Positions 42,834 through 57,100 are shown, counted from the first letter of the stretch. The stretch is DNA of 64,000 nucleotides from Pristionchus mayeri (GCA_036245805.1 BTRK01000004.1:28877541-28941540), one strand, 5' to 3'. Numbers and translations: made by a program. Notes: generated by a model from the letters alone, not told the origin.

Positions 42834-42855
42834 CTGGAAGGTAAGTCATTGATGG

Positions 42856-43256
42856 TATATCCGAACAGCATTTATATTCTCAATGTCAGGTACGGAGATT
42901 CGCTCGTCGACGATGAGCACATCTGCCAAGATTCGAGGTATGTTAAAAATTGGTTCATAGTAGGGATCACGAAAAATAGGGGTTGTAACGCCATTTTGAC
43001 ATCAATAGTTCACAGCTACTCAAATTTTGAAAAAGTTTCTCTCTCTTTTTGATCAATGAGCATAATGAAATAGGAGCAACGATGTAAATTGACATATCTG
43101 ACCAATACCGAAATATCTGCTTTCAGTTTCGACCGCCCCAGCGACGTCATCCACCAGAGGATCCGAAGGTGTGCTTGAAAGAGAGAGAGAGAGAGAGAGA
43201 GAGAGTGTGTGTGTGTCGCATCGTGTGGCCATCAACTCACTCCCTTGCAGGACGGT
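42856..43256 (-). other. Junction between palindrome and second mucin-like gene, with orphan exon-like pieces
   Basis: On the minus strand a Thr/Ser/Asp-rich piece (TPSDPLVDDVAGAVETESRY) near 43160-43100 follows a tttcaag acceptor, and a Ser-rich piece (MCSSSTSES) near 42925-42895 is flanked by AG and GT. They look like mucin-stalk exons but do not chain in phase with either neighbour. Confidence 0.3.
43178..43217. repeat. (GA)n(GT)n microsatellite
   Basis: GA repeated about 13 times followed by GT repeated six times. Confidence 0.95.
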
Positions 43257-44506
43257 CTACTGCGTCGAGCACGTCAACTGCATCTTCTGGAATCCGCGAA
43301 TGCCCGTTGTCGAGGGGCCGATCGGAAGAATCGTCGTGTCTGAAGCAAGAACGGTTGTTGATGTTTCTACATGTCCTGAAGTCCTACCAGCGGGGGAGGA
43401 TTCCGAGTCGTTCGAGGATGTTGTCTCTTCCCTTGAGGTCGTTATCGTGGTGGTTGATGAAGAGTGCTGTCCCGATCGAGTGGCCTCAGTGAAGGAGGTG
43501 CTGGTGGAGGCTGACGAAGTAGATGAAGGCATCGATGGAGTAGAAGGGGGAAGGAGAGATGAAAGAGACATGGAAGTAGACAGCGACGACGACAGAGGGG
43601 AGGGACTTGATGTGGCCAGCGTGGAAGGGGATGCACCAGTGGGAGAGGATGGAGACGCACGAGAGGTCGAAGATGGCGACGGGGACGACGTCGTCGGCGA
43701 ATCGGGAGTCATCGTCCTGCATTGAAATACGATAGTGTATGATACAACTAACTGATCAGAGAATCGAGAAAATGTTTAGTAACTAAATTATTTTTTTAAA
43801 AAAATTATAAGAATATTAATCGCCTAGATCAAAAATGATAAAAACTAAACAGTAATGATAAATAGTGTTACCTAGTCTCTCCGCCAGTCGAAGTCGGCGA
43901 GTGAGTCTTCTGTCGAGTGGACGTCGTAGTAGAGGACTGCGTTTCAGAGGGAAGGGAAGGAACCGAGGACATCGAAGACCTGCAATCACTCACATATTCA
44001 AATTATCGTACTACAGATAAAAGAGATAACGTACCGAGTGGGACTGCCGGTTGTGGGGGCTGTCGGGGTTGTCTCGCTCTTGGCTTCCGATTGCTTCGTT
44101 GAATTGGGCACAGAACGGGGGTTGGTCTGAAATGGATAGAGTAATCGAATATCTGATGATCTCATCGCTGAATTCGATGTCATATTAACATTCACGAACC
44201 GTAGTCGGCGCCAGCGTCGAGTTAGTGGACGGCTTCGGACCCTCGGGGACAATCTGAATTACATGATTGATGAAAATTTTAATTTGAATGGAATCATAGG
44301 CTAGATAGATTAAAAATCAGTTACGGACATTCGTGGATACTCGGGTAGAAGGCACGTTGGGGATATCTACAATGAAACATGATATCACGGATCTCCTGTA
44401 AGAATGCAGGAACCGATGCGACAGAAAAAAAAGTATGATCACACTTTTCGCAGAAACTAATAAGACTGACCATAATGAGGGCTTTGAGAAGGTATATCCA
44501 CTTCAT
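43257..44506 (-). CDS. Second mucin-like Ser/Thr-rich secreted protein (263 aa), six exons
   Basis: Exons 44506-44471, 44366-44325, 44253-44200, 44126-44035, 43979-43872 and 43716-43257 total 792 nt with phases closing. MKWIYLLKALIM provides a short hydrophobic start. The rest is Pro/Ser/Thr-rich: PEGPKPSTNSTLAPTT, TTPTAPTTGSPTR, STTTSTRQKTHSPTSTGGE, PTTSSPSPSSTSRASPSS and EATRSGQHSSSTTTITTS, ending GFQKMQLTCSTQ. Such composition implies dense O-glycosylation. It lacks the Cys-rich N- and C-terminal domains of the 437-aa mucin, so it may be a truncated relative, or its 3' exons may have been displaced by the palindromic duplication immediately downstream. The signal peptide is short, and an alternative start could exist. 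Confidence 0.55.
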
Positions 44507-45186
44507 TTCTCGAAATTTGCATGTTGAAGTACAGAATTGACATACCGCTTCAAATGACCGTTTCTCAGTCAGATTTTGACCTACAGCGAGCTTATTTTTT
44601 CAAACGACTCGTAATGAAGTTCTCTACACACTCAGCGGGCACTTCTCACGAAAATATCATCTTTCACTTGTTTTATGTGAAAATGTGTTTTTGCGATCAC
44701 TTTATGCTAATTTTCTCGCTCAGTTTTGCGATACTCACGATTTTTATTCTTGATTCGGATTCCCATCCAAAATATGAGGTTGGTATTTTGTTCGTTTTCT
44801 TTACCTCGGGGACGCAGATACCGCTAATCAGTAAGGAGAATCCGGACTTGTCCTCATTTTCAAACATTTTACGGTTTACACTCTTCTGAAAAAACACACT
44901 CTCCTGACTTCCGTCCTTGACCATATATGGTATACCATATTTATTTATAACCCCGTGACGAGCACTTTCATAATATTGACCCTCAACTTTGCATCATTTC
45001 AGTCTCGTGCTGCAGATATCTGAAAAAGTAGCGACGGGAATCTTCCCATCTCTACTTTTTCGGATCAACCGAATTCATCCTTAAAATGAACGAAACTAGG
45101 GCGACTTCTAAGTCATGTCCTGAGGAGTCACGATTCGAGTGCCCTCTCCTCTTTATTGGTCAGTATATGGCGATATCAGTATATGG
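44507..45186. other. Spacer between mucin-like gene and satellite array
   Basis: Upstream flank of the minus-strand mucin-like gene. It holds a 16-bp palindrome ATATGGTATACCATAT (44925-44940) and a hairpin with arms GAAAAAGTAG/CTACTTTTTC plus inner GGGAA/TTCCC (45022-45061). A 122-codon plus frame at 44521-44889 has hydrophobic runs but no support from splice sites or homology. Confidence 0.4.
45022..45061. repeat. Nested inverted repeat just outside the satellite
   Basis: Outer arms GAAAAAGTAG and CTACTTTTTC and inner arms GGGAA and TTCCC form a 40-nt fold-back about 125 bp before the first satellite monomer. Confidence 0.75.
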
Positions 45187-48100
45187 TTCCAATAATATGA
45201 TCAGATCTTGCATTGCCATCGCGATTTCTCTCCTTCTCTCCTCATTCATCGATTGCTCGCTCGCGGTCCGATGGTATTTGCTGCTGAACTGATCCTATTG
45301 CTGGTTCTGAACCGAATGAACCTTCCAATAATTTGATCAGATCTTGCATTGCCATCGCGATTTCTCTCCTTCTCTCCTCATTCATCGATTGCTCGCTCGC
45401 GGTCCGATGGTATTTGCTGCTGAACTGATCCTATTGCTGGTTCTGAACCGAATGAACCTTCCAATAATTTGATCAGATCTTGCATTGCCATCGCGATTTC
45501 TCTCCTTCTCTCCTCATTCATCGATTGCTCGCTCGCGTCTGATGGCATTTGCTGCTGAACTAATCCTATTGCTGGTTCTGAACCGAATGAACCTTCCAAT
45601 AATATGATCAGATCTTGCATTGCCATCGCGATTTCTCTCCTTCTCTCCTCATTCATCGATTGTTCGCTCCTCGCGTCTGATGGCATTTGCTGCTGAACTA
45701 ATCCTATTGCTGGTTCTGAACCGAATGAACCTTCCAATAATATGTTCAGATCTTGCATTGCCATCGCGATTTCTCTCCTTCTCTCCTCATTCATCGATTG
45801 CTCGCTCGCGGTCCGATGGTATTTGCTGCTGAACTGATCCTATTGCTGGTCCTGAACCGAATGAACCTTCCAATAATTTGATCAGATCTTGCACTGCCAT
45901 CGCGATTTCTCTCCTTCTCTCCTCATTCATCGATTGTTCGCTCCTCGCGTCTGATGGCATTTGCTGCTGAACTAATCCTATTGCTGGTTCTGAACCGAAT
46001 GAACCTTCCAATAATATGTTCAGATCTTGCATTGCCATCGCGATTTCTCTCCTTCTCTCCTCATTCATCGATTGCTCGCTCGCGGTCCGATGGTATTTGC
46101 TGCTGAACTAATCCTATTGCTGGTTCTGAACCGAATGAACCTTCCAATAATATGATCAGATCTTGCATTGCCATCGCGATTTCTCTCATTCTCTCCTCAT
46201 TCATCGATTGCTCGCTCGCGGTCCGATGGTATTTGCTGCTGAACTGATCCTATTGCTGGTTCTGAACCGAATGAACCTTCCAATAATTTGATCAGATCTT
46301 GCACTGCCATCGCGATTTCTCTCCTTCTCTCCTCATTCATCGATTGTTCGCTCCTCGCGTCTGATGGCATTTGCTGCTGAACTGATCCTATTGCTGGTTC
46401 TGAACCGAATGAACCTTCCAATAATTTGATCAGATCTTGCACTGCCATCGCGATTTCTCTCCTTCTCTCCTCATTCATCGATTGTTCGCTCCTCGCGTCT
46501 GATGGCATTTGCTGCTGAACTGATCCTATTGCTGGTTCTGAACCGAATGAACCTTCCAATAATTTGATCAGATCTTGCATTGCCATCGCGATTTCTCTCC
46601 TTCTCTCCTCATTCATCGATTGTTCGCTCCTCGCGTCTGATGGTATTTGCTGCTGAACTGATCCTATTGCTGGTTCTGAACCGAATGAACCTTCCAATAA
46701 TTTGATCAGATCTTGCATTGCCATCGCGATTTCTCTCCTTCTCTCCTCATTCATCGATTGCTCGCTCGCGGTCCGATGGTATTTGCTGCTGAACTGATCC
46801 TATTGCTGGTTCTGAACCGAATGAACCTTCCAATAATTTGATCAGATCTTGCATTGCCATCGCGATTTCTCTCCTTCTCTCCTCATTCATCGATTGCTCG
46901 CTCGCGTCTGATGGCATTTGCTGCTGAACTAATCCTATTGCTGGTTCTGAACCGAATGAACCTTCCAATAATATGATCAGATCTTGCATTGCCATCGCGA
47001 TTTCTCTCCTTCTCTCCTCATTCATCGATTGTTCGCTCCTCGCGTCTGATGGCATTTGCTGCTGAACTAATCCTATTGCTGGTTCTGAACCGAATGAACC
47101 TTCCAATAATATGTTCAGATCTTGCATTGCCATCGCGATTTCTCTCCTTCTCTCCTCATTCATCGATTGCTCGCTCGCGGTCCGATGGTATTTGCTGCTG
47201 AACTGATCCTATTGCTGGTCCTGAACCGAATGAACCTTCCAATAATATGATCAGATCTTGCATTGCCATCGCGATTTCTCTCCTTCTCTCCTCATTCATC
47301 GATTGCTCGCTCGCGGTCCGATGGTATTTGCTGCTGAACTGATCCTATTGCTGGTTCTGAACCGAATGAACCTTCCAATAATTTGATCAGATCTTGCACT
47401 GCCATCGCGATTTCTCTCCTTCTCTCCTCATTCATCGATTGCTCGCTCGCGGTCCGATGGTATTTGCTGCTGAACTGATCCTATTGCGGGTTCTGAACCG
47501 AATGAACCTTCCAATAATTTGATCAGATCTTGCACTGCCATCGCGATTTCTCTCCTTCTCTCCTCATTCATCGATTGTTCGCTCCTCGCGTCTGATGGCA
47601 TTTGCTGCTGAACTGATCCTATTGCTGGTTCTAAACCGAATGAACCTTCCAATAATATGATCAGATCTTGCATTGCCATCGCGATTTCTCCCCTTCTCTC
47701 CTCATTCATCGATTGCTCGCTCGCATCCGATGGCATTTGCTGCTGAACTGATCCTATTGCTGGTTCTGAACCGAATGAACCTTCCAATAATATGATCAGA
47801 TCTTGCATTGCCATCGCGATTTCTCTCCTTCTCTCCTCATTCATCGATTGCTCGCTCGCGGTCCGATGGTATTTGCTGCTGAACTGATCCTATTGCTGGT
47901 CCTGAACCGAATGAACCTTCCAATAATTTGATCAGATCTTGCACTGCCATCGCGATTTCTCTCCTTCTCTCCTCATTCATCGATTGTTCGCTCCTCGCGT
48001 CTGATGGCATTTGCTGCTGAACTAATCCTATTGCTGGTTCTGAACCGAATGAACCTTCCAATAATATGTTCAGATCTTGCATTGCCATCGCGATTTCTCT

Positions 48101-51100
48101 CCTTCTCTCCTCATTCATCGATTGCTCGCTCGCGGTCCGATGGTATTTGCTGCTGAACTGATCCTATTGCTGGTCCTGAACCGAATGAACCTTCCAATAA
48201 TTTGATCAGATCTTGCACTGCCATCGCGATTTCTCTCCTTCTCTCCTCATTCATCGATTGTTCGCTCCTCGCGTCTGATGGCATTTGCTGCTGAACTAAT
48301 CCTATTGCTGGTTCTGAACCGAATGAACCTTCCAATAATATGTTCAGATCTTGCATTGCCATCGCGATTTCTCTCCTTCTCTCCTCATTCATCGATTGCT
48401 CGCTCGCGGTCCGATGGCATTTGCTGCTGAACTAATCCTATTGCTGGTTCTGAACCGAATGAACCTTCCAATAATTTGATCAGATCTTGCATTGCCATCG
48501 CGATTTCTCCCCTTCTCTCCTCATTCATCGATTGCTCGCTCGCGGTCCGACGGTATTTGCTGCTGAACTGATCCTATTGCTGGTTCTGAACCGAATGAAC
48601 CTTCCAATAATATGATCAGATCTTGCATTGCCATCGCGATTTCTCTCCTTCTCTCCTCATTCATCGATTGTTCGCTCCTCGCGTCTGATGGCATTTGCTG
48701 CTGAACTAATCCTATTGCTGGTTCTGAACCGAATGAACCTTCCAATAATATGTTCAGATCTTGCATTGCCATCGCGATTTCTCTCCTTCTCTCCTCATTC
48801 ATCGATTGCTCGCTCGCGGTCCGATGGTATTTGCTGCTGAACTGATCCTATTGCTGGTCCTGAACCGAATGAACCTTCCAATAATTTGATCAGATCTTGC
48901 ACTGCCATCGCGATTTCTCTCCTTCTCTCCTCATTCATCGATTGTTCGCTCCTCGCGTCTGATGGCATTTGCTGCTGAACTAATCCTATTGCTGGTTCTG
49001 AACCGAATGAACCTTCCAATAATATGTTCAGATCTTGCATTGCCATCGCGATTTCTCTCCTTCTCTCCTCATTCATCGATTGTTCGCTCCTCGCGTCTGA
49101 TGGCATTTGCTGCTGAACTAATCCTATTGCTGGTTCTGAACCGAATGAACCTTCCAATAATATGATCAGATCTTGCACTGCCATCGCGATTTCTCTCCTT
49201 CTCTCCTCATTCATCGATTGTTCGCTCCTCGCGTCTGATGGCATTTGCTGCTGAACTAATCCTATTGCTGGTTCTGAACCGAATGAACCTTCCAATAATA
49301 TGATCAGATCTTGCATTGCCATCGCGATTTCTCTCCTTCTCTCCTCATTCATCGATTGCTCGCTCGCATCCGATGGCATTTGCTGCTGAACTGATCCTAT
49401 TGCTGGTTCTGAACCGAATGAACCTTCCAATAATATGATCAGATCTTGCATTGCCATCGCGATTTCTCTCCTTCTCTCCTCATTCATCGATTGCTCGCTC
49501 GCGGTCCGATGGTATTTGCTGCTGAACTGATCCTATTGCTGGTTCTGAACCGAATGAACCTTCCAATAATTTGATCAGATCTTGCACTGCCATCGCGATT
49601 TCTCTCCTTCTCTCCTCATTCATCGATTGTTCGCTCCTCGCGTCTGATGGCATTTGCTGCTGAACTAATCCTATTGCTGGTTCTGAACCGAATGAACCTT
49701 CCAATAATTTGATCAGATCTTGCATTGCCATCGCGATTTCTCTCATTCTCTCCTCATTCATCGATTGCTCGCTCGCGGTCCGATGGTATTTGCTGCTGAA
49801 CTGATCCTATTGCTGGTTCTGAACCGAATGAACCTTCCAATAATTTGATCAGATCTTGCATTGCCATCGCGATTTCTCTCCTTCTCTCCTCATTCATCGA
49901 TTGTTCGCTCCTCGCGTCTGATGGCATTTGCTGCTGAACTGATCCTATTGCTGGTTCTAAACCGAATGAACCTTCCAATAATATGATCAAATCTTGCATT
50001 GCCATCGCGATTTCTCCCCTTCTCTCCTCATTCATCGATTGCTCGCTCGCATCCGATGGCATTTGCTGCTGAACTGATCCTATTGCTGGTTCTGAACCGA
50101 ATGAACCTTCCAATAATATGATCAGATCTTGCATTGCCATCGCGATTTCTCTCCTTCTCTCCTCATTCATCGATTGCTCGCTCGCGGTCCGATGGTATTT
50201 GCTGCTGAACTGATCCTATTGCTGGTTCTGAACCGAATGAACCTTCCAATAATTTGATCAGATCTTGCACTGCCATCGCGATTTCTCTCCTTCTCTCCTC
50301 ATTCATCGATTGTTCGCTCCTCGCGTCTGATGGCATTTGCTGCTGAACTAATCCTATTGCTGGTTCTGAACCGAATGAACCTTCCAATAATTTGATCAGA
50401 TCTTGCATTGCCATCGCGATTTCTCTCATTCTCTCCTCATTCATCGATTGCTCGCTCGCGGTCCGATGGTATTTGCTGCTGAACTGATCCTATTGCTGGT
50501 TCTGAACCGAATGAACCTTCCAATAATTTGATCAGATCTTGCACTGCCATCGCGATTTCTCTCCTTCTCTCCTCATTCATCGATTGTTCGCTCCTCGCGT
50601 CTGATGGCATTTGCTGCTGAACTAATCCTATTGCTGGTTCTGAACCGAAAGAACCTTCCAATAATTTGATCAGATCTTGCATTGCCATCGCGATTTCTCT
50701 CATTCTCTCCTCATTCATCGATTGCTCGCTCGCGGTCCGACGGTATTTGCTGCTGAACTGATCCTATTGCTGGTTCTGAACCGAATGAACCTTCCAATAA
50801 TATGATCAGATCTTGCATTGCCATCGCGATTTCTCTCCTTCTCTCCTCATTCATCGATTGTTCGCTCCTCGCGTCTGATGGCATTTGCTGCTGAACTGAT
50901 CCTATTGCTGGTTCTAAACCGAATGAACCTTCCAATAATATGATCAAATCTTGCATTGCCATCGCGATTTCTCCCCTTCTCTCCTCATTCATCGATTGCT
51001 CGCTCGCATCCGATGGCATTTGCTGCTGAACTGATCCTATTGCTGGTTCTGAACCGAATGAACCTTCCAATAATATGATCAGATCTTGCATTGCCATCGC

Positions 51101-54100
51101 GATTTCTCTCCTTCTCTCCTCATTCATCGATTGCTCGCTCGCGGTCCGATGGTATTTGCTGCTGAACTGATCCTATTGCTGGTTCTGAACCGAATGAACC
51201 TTCCAATAATTTGATCAGATCTTGCACTGCCATCGCGATTTCTCTCCTTCTCTCCTCATTCATCGATTGTTCGCTCCTCGCGTCTGATGGCATTTGCTGC
51301 TGAACTAATCCTATTGCTGGTTCTGAACCGAATGAACCTTCCAATAATTTGATCAGATCTTGCATTGCCATCGCGATTTCTCTCATTCTCTCCTCATTCA
51401 TCGATTGCTCGCTCGCGGTCCGATGGTATTTGCTGCTGAACTGATCCTATTGCTGGTTCTGAACCGAATGAACCTTCCAATAATTTGATCAGATCTTGCA
51501 CTGCCATCGCGATTTCTCTCCTTCTCTCCTCATTCATCGATTGTTCGCTCCTCGCGTCTGATGGCATTTGCTGCTGAACTAATCCTATTGCTGGTTCTGA
51601 ACCGAATGAACCTTCCAATAATTTGATCAGATCTTGCATTGCCATCGCGATTTCTCTCATTCTCTCCTCATTCATCGATTGCTCGCTCGCGGTCCGATGG
51701 TATTTGCTGCTGAACTGATCCTATTGCTGGTTCTGAACCGAATGAACCTTCCAATAATTTGATCAGATCTTGCACTGCCATCGCGATTTCTCTCCTTCTC
51801 TCCTCATTCATCGATTGTTCGCTCCTCGCGTCTGATGGCATTTGCTGCTGAACTAATCCTATTGCTGGTTCTGAACCGAAAGAACCTTCCAATAATTTGA
51901 TCAGATCTTGCATTGCCATCGCGATTTCTCTCATTCTCTCCTCATTCATCGATTGCTCGCTCGCGGTCCGACGGTATTTGCTGCTGAACTGATCCTATTG
52001 CTGGTTCTGAACCGAATGAACCTTCCAATAATATGATCAGATCTTGCATTGCCATCGCGATTTCTCTCCTTCTCTCCTCATTCATCGATTGCTCGCTCGC
52101 GGTCCGATGGTATTTGCTGCTGAACTGATCCTATTGCTGGTTCTGAACCGAATGAACCTTCCAATAATTTGATCAGATCTTGCACTGCCATCGCGATTTC
52201 TCTCCTTCTCTCCTCATTCATCGATTGCTCGCTCGCGGTCCGATGGCATTTGCTGCTGAACTAATCCTATTGCTGGTTCTGAACCGAATGAACCTTCCAA
52301 TAATATGATCAGATCTTGCATTGCCATCGCGATTTCTCTCATTCTCTCCTCATTCATCGATTGCTCGCTCGCGGTCCGACGGTATTTGCTGCTGAACTGA
52401 TCCTATTGCTGGTTCTGAACCGAATGAACCTTCCAATAATATGATCAGATCTTGCATTGCCATCGCGATTTCTCTCCTTCTCTCCTCATTCATCGATTGC
52501 TCGATCGCGTCTGATGGCATTTGCTGCTGAACTGATCCTATTGCTGGTTCTGAACCGACTGAACCTTCCAATAATTTGATCAGATCTTGCATTGCCATCG
52601 CGATTTCTCTCCTTCTCTCCTCATTCATCGATTGCTCGCTCGCGTCTGATGGCATTTGCTGCTGAACTAATCCTATTGCTGGTTCTGAACCGAATGAACC
52701 TTCCAATAATATGATCAGATCTTGCATTGCCATCGCGATTTCTCTCATTCTCTCCTCATTCATCGATTGCTCGCTCGCGGTCCGACGGTATTTGCTGCTG
52801 AACTGATCCTATTGCTGGTTCTGAACCGAATGAACCTTCCAATAATATGATCAGATCTTGCATTGCCATCGCGATTTCTCTCCTTCTCTCCTCATTCATC
52901 GATTGCTCGATCGCGTCTGATGGCATTTGCTGCTGAACTGATCCTATTGCTGGTTCTGAACCGACTGAACCTTCCAATAATTTGATCAGATCTTGCATTG
53001 CCATCGCGATTTCTCTCCTTCTCTCCTCATTCATCGATTGCTCGCTCGCGTCTGATGGCATTTGCTGCTGAACTGATCCTATTGATGGTTCTAAACCGAA
53101 TGAACCTTCCAATAATATGATCAGATCTTGCATTGCCATCGCGATTTCTCACCTTCTCTCCTCATTCATCGATTGCTCGCTCGCATCCGATGGCATTTGC
53201 TGCTGAACTGATCCTATTGCTGGTTCTGAACCGAATAAACCTTCCAATAATATGATCAGATCTTGCATTGCCATCGCGATTTCTCTCCTTCTCTCCTCAT
53301 TCATCGATTGCTCGCTCGCGGTCCGATGGCATTTGCTGCTGAACTGATCCTATTGCTGGTTCTGAACCGAATGAACCTTCCAATAATATGATCAGATCTT
53401 GCATTGCCATCGCGATTTCTCTCCTTCTCTCCTCATTCATCGATTGCTCGCTCGCATCCGATGGCATTTGCTGCTGAACTGATCCTATTGCTGGTTCTGA
53501 ACCGAATGAACCTTCCAATAATATGATCAGATCTTGCATTGCCATCGCGATTTCTCTCCTTCTCTCCTCATTCATCGATTGCTCGCTCGCATCCGATGGC
53601 ATTTGCTGCTGAACTGATCCTATTGCTGGTTCTGAACCGAATGAACCTTCCAATAATTTGATCAGATCTTGCACTGCCATCGCGATTTCTCTCCTTCTCT
53701 CCTCATTCATCGATTGTTCGCTCCTCGCGTCTGATGGCATTTGCTGCTGAACTAATCCTATTGCTGGTTCTGAACCGAATGAACCTTCCAATAATATGTT
53801 CAGATCTTGCATTGCCATCGCGATTTCTCTCCTTCTCTCCTCATTCATCGATTGTTCGCTCCTCGCGTCTGATGGCATTTGCTGCTGAACTAATCCTATT
53901 GCTGGTTCTGAACCGAATGAACCTTCCAATAATATGTTCAGATCTTGCATTGCCATCGCGATTTCTCTCCTTCTCTCCTCATTCATCGATTGCTCGCTCG
54001 CATCCGATGGCATTTGCTGCTGAACTGATCCTATTGCTGGTTCTGAACCGAATGAACCTTCCAATAATATGATCAGATCTTGCATTGCCATCGCGATTTC

Positions 54101-57100
54101 TCTCCTTCTCTCCTCATTCATCGATTGCTCGCTCGCGGTCCGATGGCATTTGCTGCTGAACTGATCCTATTGCTGGTTCTGAACCGAATGAACCTTCCAA
54201 TAATATGATCAGATCTTGCATTGCCATCGCGATTTCTCTCCTTCTCTCCTCATTCATCGATTGCTCGCTCGCATCCGATGGCATTTGCTGCTGAACTGAT
54301 CCTATTGCTGGTTCTGAACCGAATGAACCTTCCAATAATATGATCAGATCTTGCATTGCCATCGCGATTTCTCTCCTTCTCTCCTCATTCATCGATTGCT
54401 CGCTCGCATCCGATGGCATTTGCTGCTGAACTGATCCTATTGCTGGTTCTGAACCGAATGAACCTTCCAATAATTTGATCAGATCTTGCACTGCCATCGC
54501 GATTTCTTTCCTTCTCTCCTCATTCATCGATTGTTCGCTCCTCGCGTCTGATGGCATTTGCTGCTGAACTAATCCTATTGCTGGTTCTGAACCGAATGAA
54601 CCTTCCAATAATATGTTCAGATCTTGCATTGCCATCGCGATTTCTCTCCTTCTCTCCTCATTCATCGATTGTTCGCTCCTCGCGTCTGATGGCATTTGCT
54701 GCTGAACTAATCCTATTGCTGGTTCTGAACCGAATGAACCTTCCAATAATATGTTCAGATCTTGCATTGCCATCGCGATTTCTCTCCTTCTCTCCTCATT
54801 CATCGATTGCTCGCTCGCGGTCCGATGGCATTTGCTGCTGAACTAATCCTATTGCTGGTTCTGAACCGAATGAACCTTCCAATAATATGTTCAGATCTTG
54901 CATTGCCATCGCGATTTCTCTCCTTCTCTCCTCATTCATCGATTGCTCGCTCGCGGTCCGACGGTATTTGCTGCTGAACTGATCCTATTGCTGGTTCTGA
55001 ACCGAATGAACCTTCCAATAATATGATCAGATCTTGCATTGCCATCGCGATTTCTCTCCTTCTCTCCTCATTCATCGATTGCTCGCTCGCATCCGATGGC
55101 ATTTGCTGCTGAACTGATCCTATTGCTGGTTCTGAACCGAATGAACCTTCCAATAATTTGATCAGATCTTGCACTGCCATCGCGATTTCTCTCCTTCTCT
55201 CCTCATTCATCGATTGTTCGCTCCTCGCGTCTGATGGCATTTGCTGCTGAACTAATCCTATTGCTGGTTCTGAACCGAATGAACCTTCCAATAATATGTT
55301 CAGATCTTGCATTGCCATCGCGATTTCTCTCCTTCTCTCCTCATTCATCGATTGTTCGCTCCTCGCTTCTGATGGCATTTGCTGCTGAACTAATCCTATT
55401 GCTGGTTCTGAACCGAATGAACCTTCCAATAATATGTTCAGATCTTGCATTGCCATCGCGATTTCTCTCCTTCTCTCCTCATTCATCGATTGCTCGCTCG
55501 CGATCCGACGGTATTTGCTGCTCAACTGATCCTATTGCTGGTTCTGAACCGAATGAACCTTCCAATAATATGATCAGATCTTGCATTGCCATCGCGATTT
55601 CTCTCCTTCTCTCCTCATTCATCGATTGCTCGATCGCGTCTGATGGCATTTGCTGCTGAACTGATCCTATTGCTGGTTCTGAACCGACTGAACCTTCCAA
55701 TAATTTGATCAGATCTTGCATTGCCATCGCGATTTCTCTCCTTCCCTCCTCATTCATCGATTGCTCGCTCGCGGTCCGACGGTATTTGCTGCTGAACTGA
55801 TCCTATTGCTGGTTCTGAACCGAATGAACCTTCCAATAATTTGATCAGATCTTGCATTGCCATCGCGATTTCTCTCCTTCTCTCCTCATTCATCGATTGT
55901 TCGCTCCTCGCGTCTGATGGCATTTGCTGCTGAACTAATCCTATTGCTGGTTCTGAACCGAATGAACCTTCCAATAATATGTTCAGATCTTGCATTGCCA
56001 TCGCGATTTCTGTCCTTCTCTCCTCATTCATCGATTGCTCGCTCGCGTCTGATGGCATTTGCTGCTGAACTGATCCTATTGCTGGTTCTGAACCGAATGA
56101 ACCTTCCAATGATTTGATCAGATCTTGCATTGCCATCGCGATTTCTCTCCTTCTCTCCTCATTCATCGATTGCTCGCTCGCGTCTGATGGCATTTGCTGC
56201 TGAACTGATCCTATTGCTGGTTCTGAACCGAATGAACCTTCCAATAATTTGATCAGATCTTGCATTGCCATCGCGATTTCTCTCCTTCTCTCCTCATTCA
56301 TCGATTGCTCGCTCGCGGTCCGATGGTATTTGCTGCTGAACTGATCCTATTGCTCGTTCTGAACCGAATGAACCTTCCAATAATTTGATCAGATGTTGCA
56401 TTGCCATCGCGATTTCTCTCCTTCTCTCCTCATTCATCGATTGCTCGCTCGCGTCTGATGGCATTTGCTGCTGAACTGATCCTATTGCTGGTTCTGAACC
56501 GACTGAACCTTCCAATAATTTGATCAGATCTTGCATTGCCATCGCGATTTCCCTCCTTCTCTCCTCATTCATCGATTGCTCGCTCGCGTCTGATGGCATT
56601 TGCTGCTGAACTGATCCTATTGCTGGTTCTAAACCGAATGAACCTTCCAATAATATGATCAGATCTTGCATTGCCATCTCGATTTCTCCCCTTTTCTCCT
56701 CATTCATCGATTGCTCGCTCGCGTCCGATGGCATTTGCTGCTGAACTGATCCTATTGCTGGTTCTGAACCGAATGAACCTTCTAATAATATGATCAGATC
56801 TTGCATTGCCATCGCGATTTCTCTCCTTCTCTCCAAATTCATCGATTGCTCGCTCGCGGTCCGATGGTATTTGCTGCTGAACTGATCCTATTGCTGGTTC
56901 TAAACCGAATGAACCTTCCAATAATTTGATCAGATCTTGCATTGCCATCGCGATTTCTCTCCTTCTCTCCTCATTCATCGATTGCTCGCTCGCGGTCCGA
57001 TGGTATTTGCTGCTGAACTGATCCTATTGCTTGTTCTGAACCGAATGAACCTTCCAATAATTTGATCAGATCTTGCATTGCCATCGCGATTTCTCTGCTT

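Larger units (their letters stand above)
37656..42855 (-). repeat. Right arm of the 12-kb palindrome
   Basis: Reverse complement of the left arm, beginning 4 nt after it (spacer AAAC, 37652-37655). It contains a single copy of the segment that is tandemly duplicated on the left. It ends at 42855, opposite 30748, inside what would be intron 1 of the mucin gene. Differences from the left arm include a missing 9-bp unit (33199 region), a substitution in the 34,300 region, a 4-to-9-nt replacement near 42,460 and a 1-nt deletion near 42,291. Confidence 0.93.

Noticed and set aside
43169..43725. Plus-strand acidic frames opposite the second mucin-like gene
   Set aside because: Complement of a Ser/Thr-rich coding exon, whose antisense tends to lack stops; the minus strand has a closing exon chain and signal peptide.
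53734..54072. Hydrophobic plus-strand frames in the array (MAFAAELILLLVLNRMNLPI)
   Set aside because: They are the antisense shadow of the minus-strand repeat and recur wherever the same monomers occur; no independent support.
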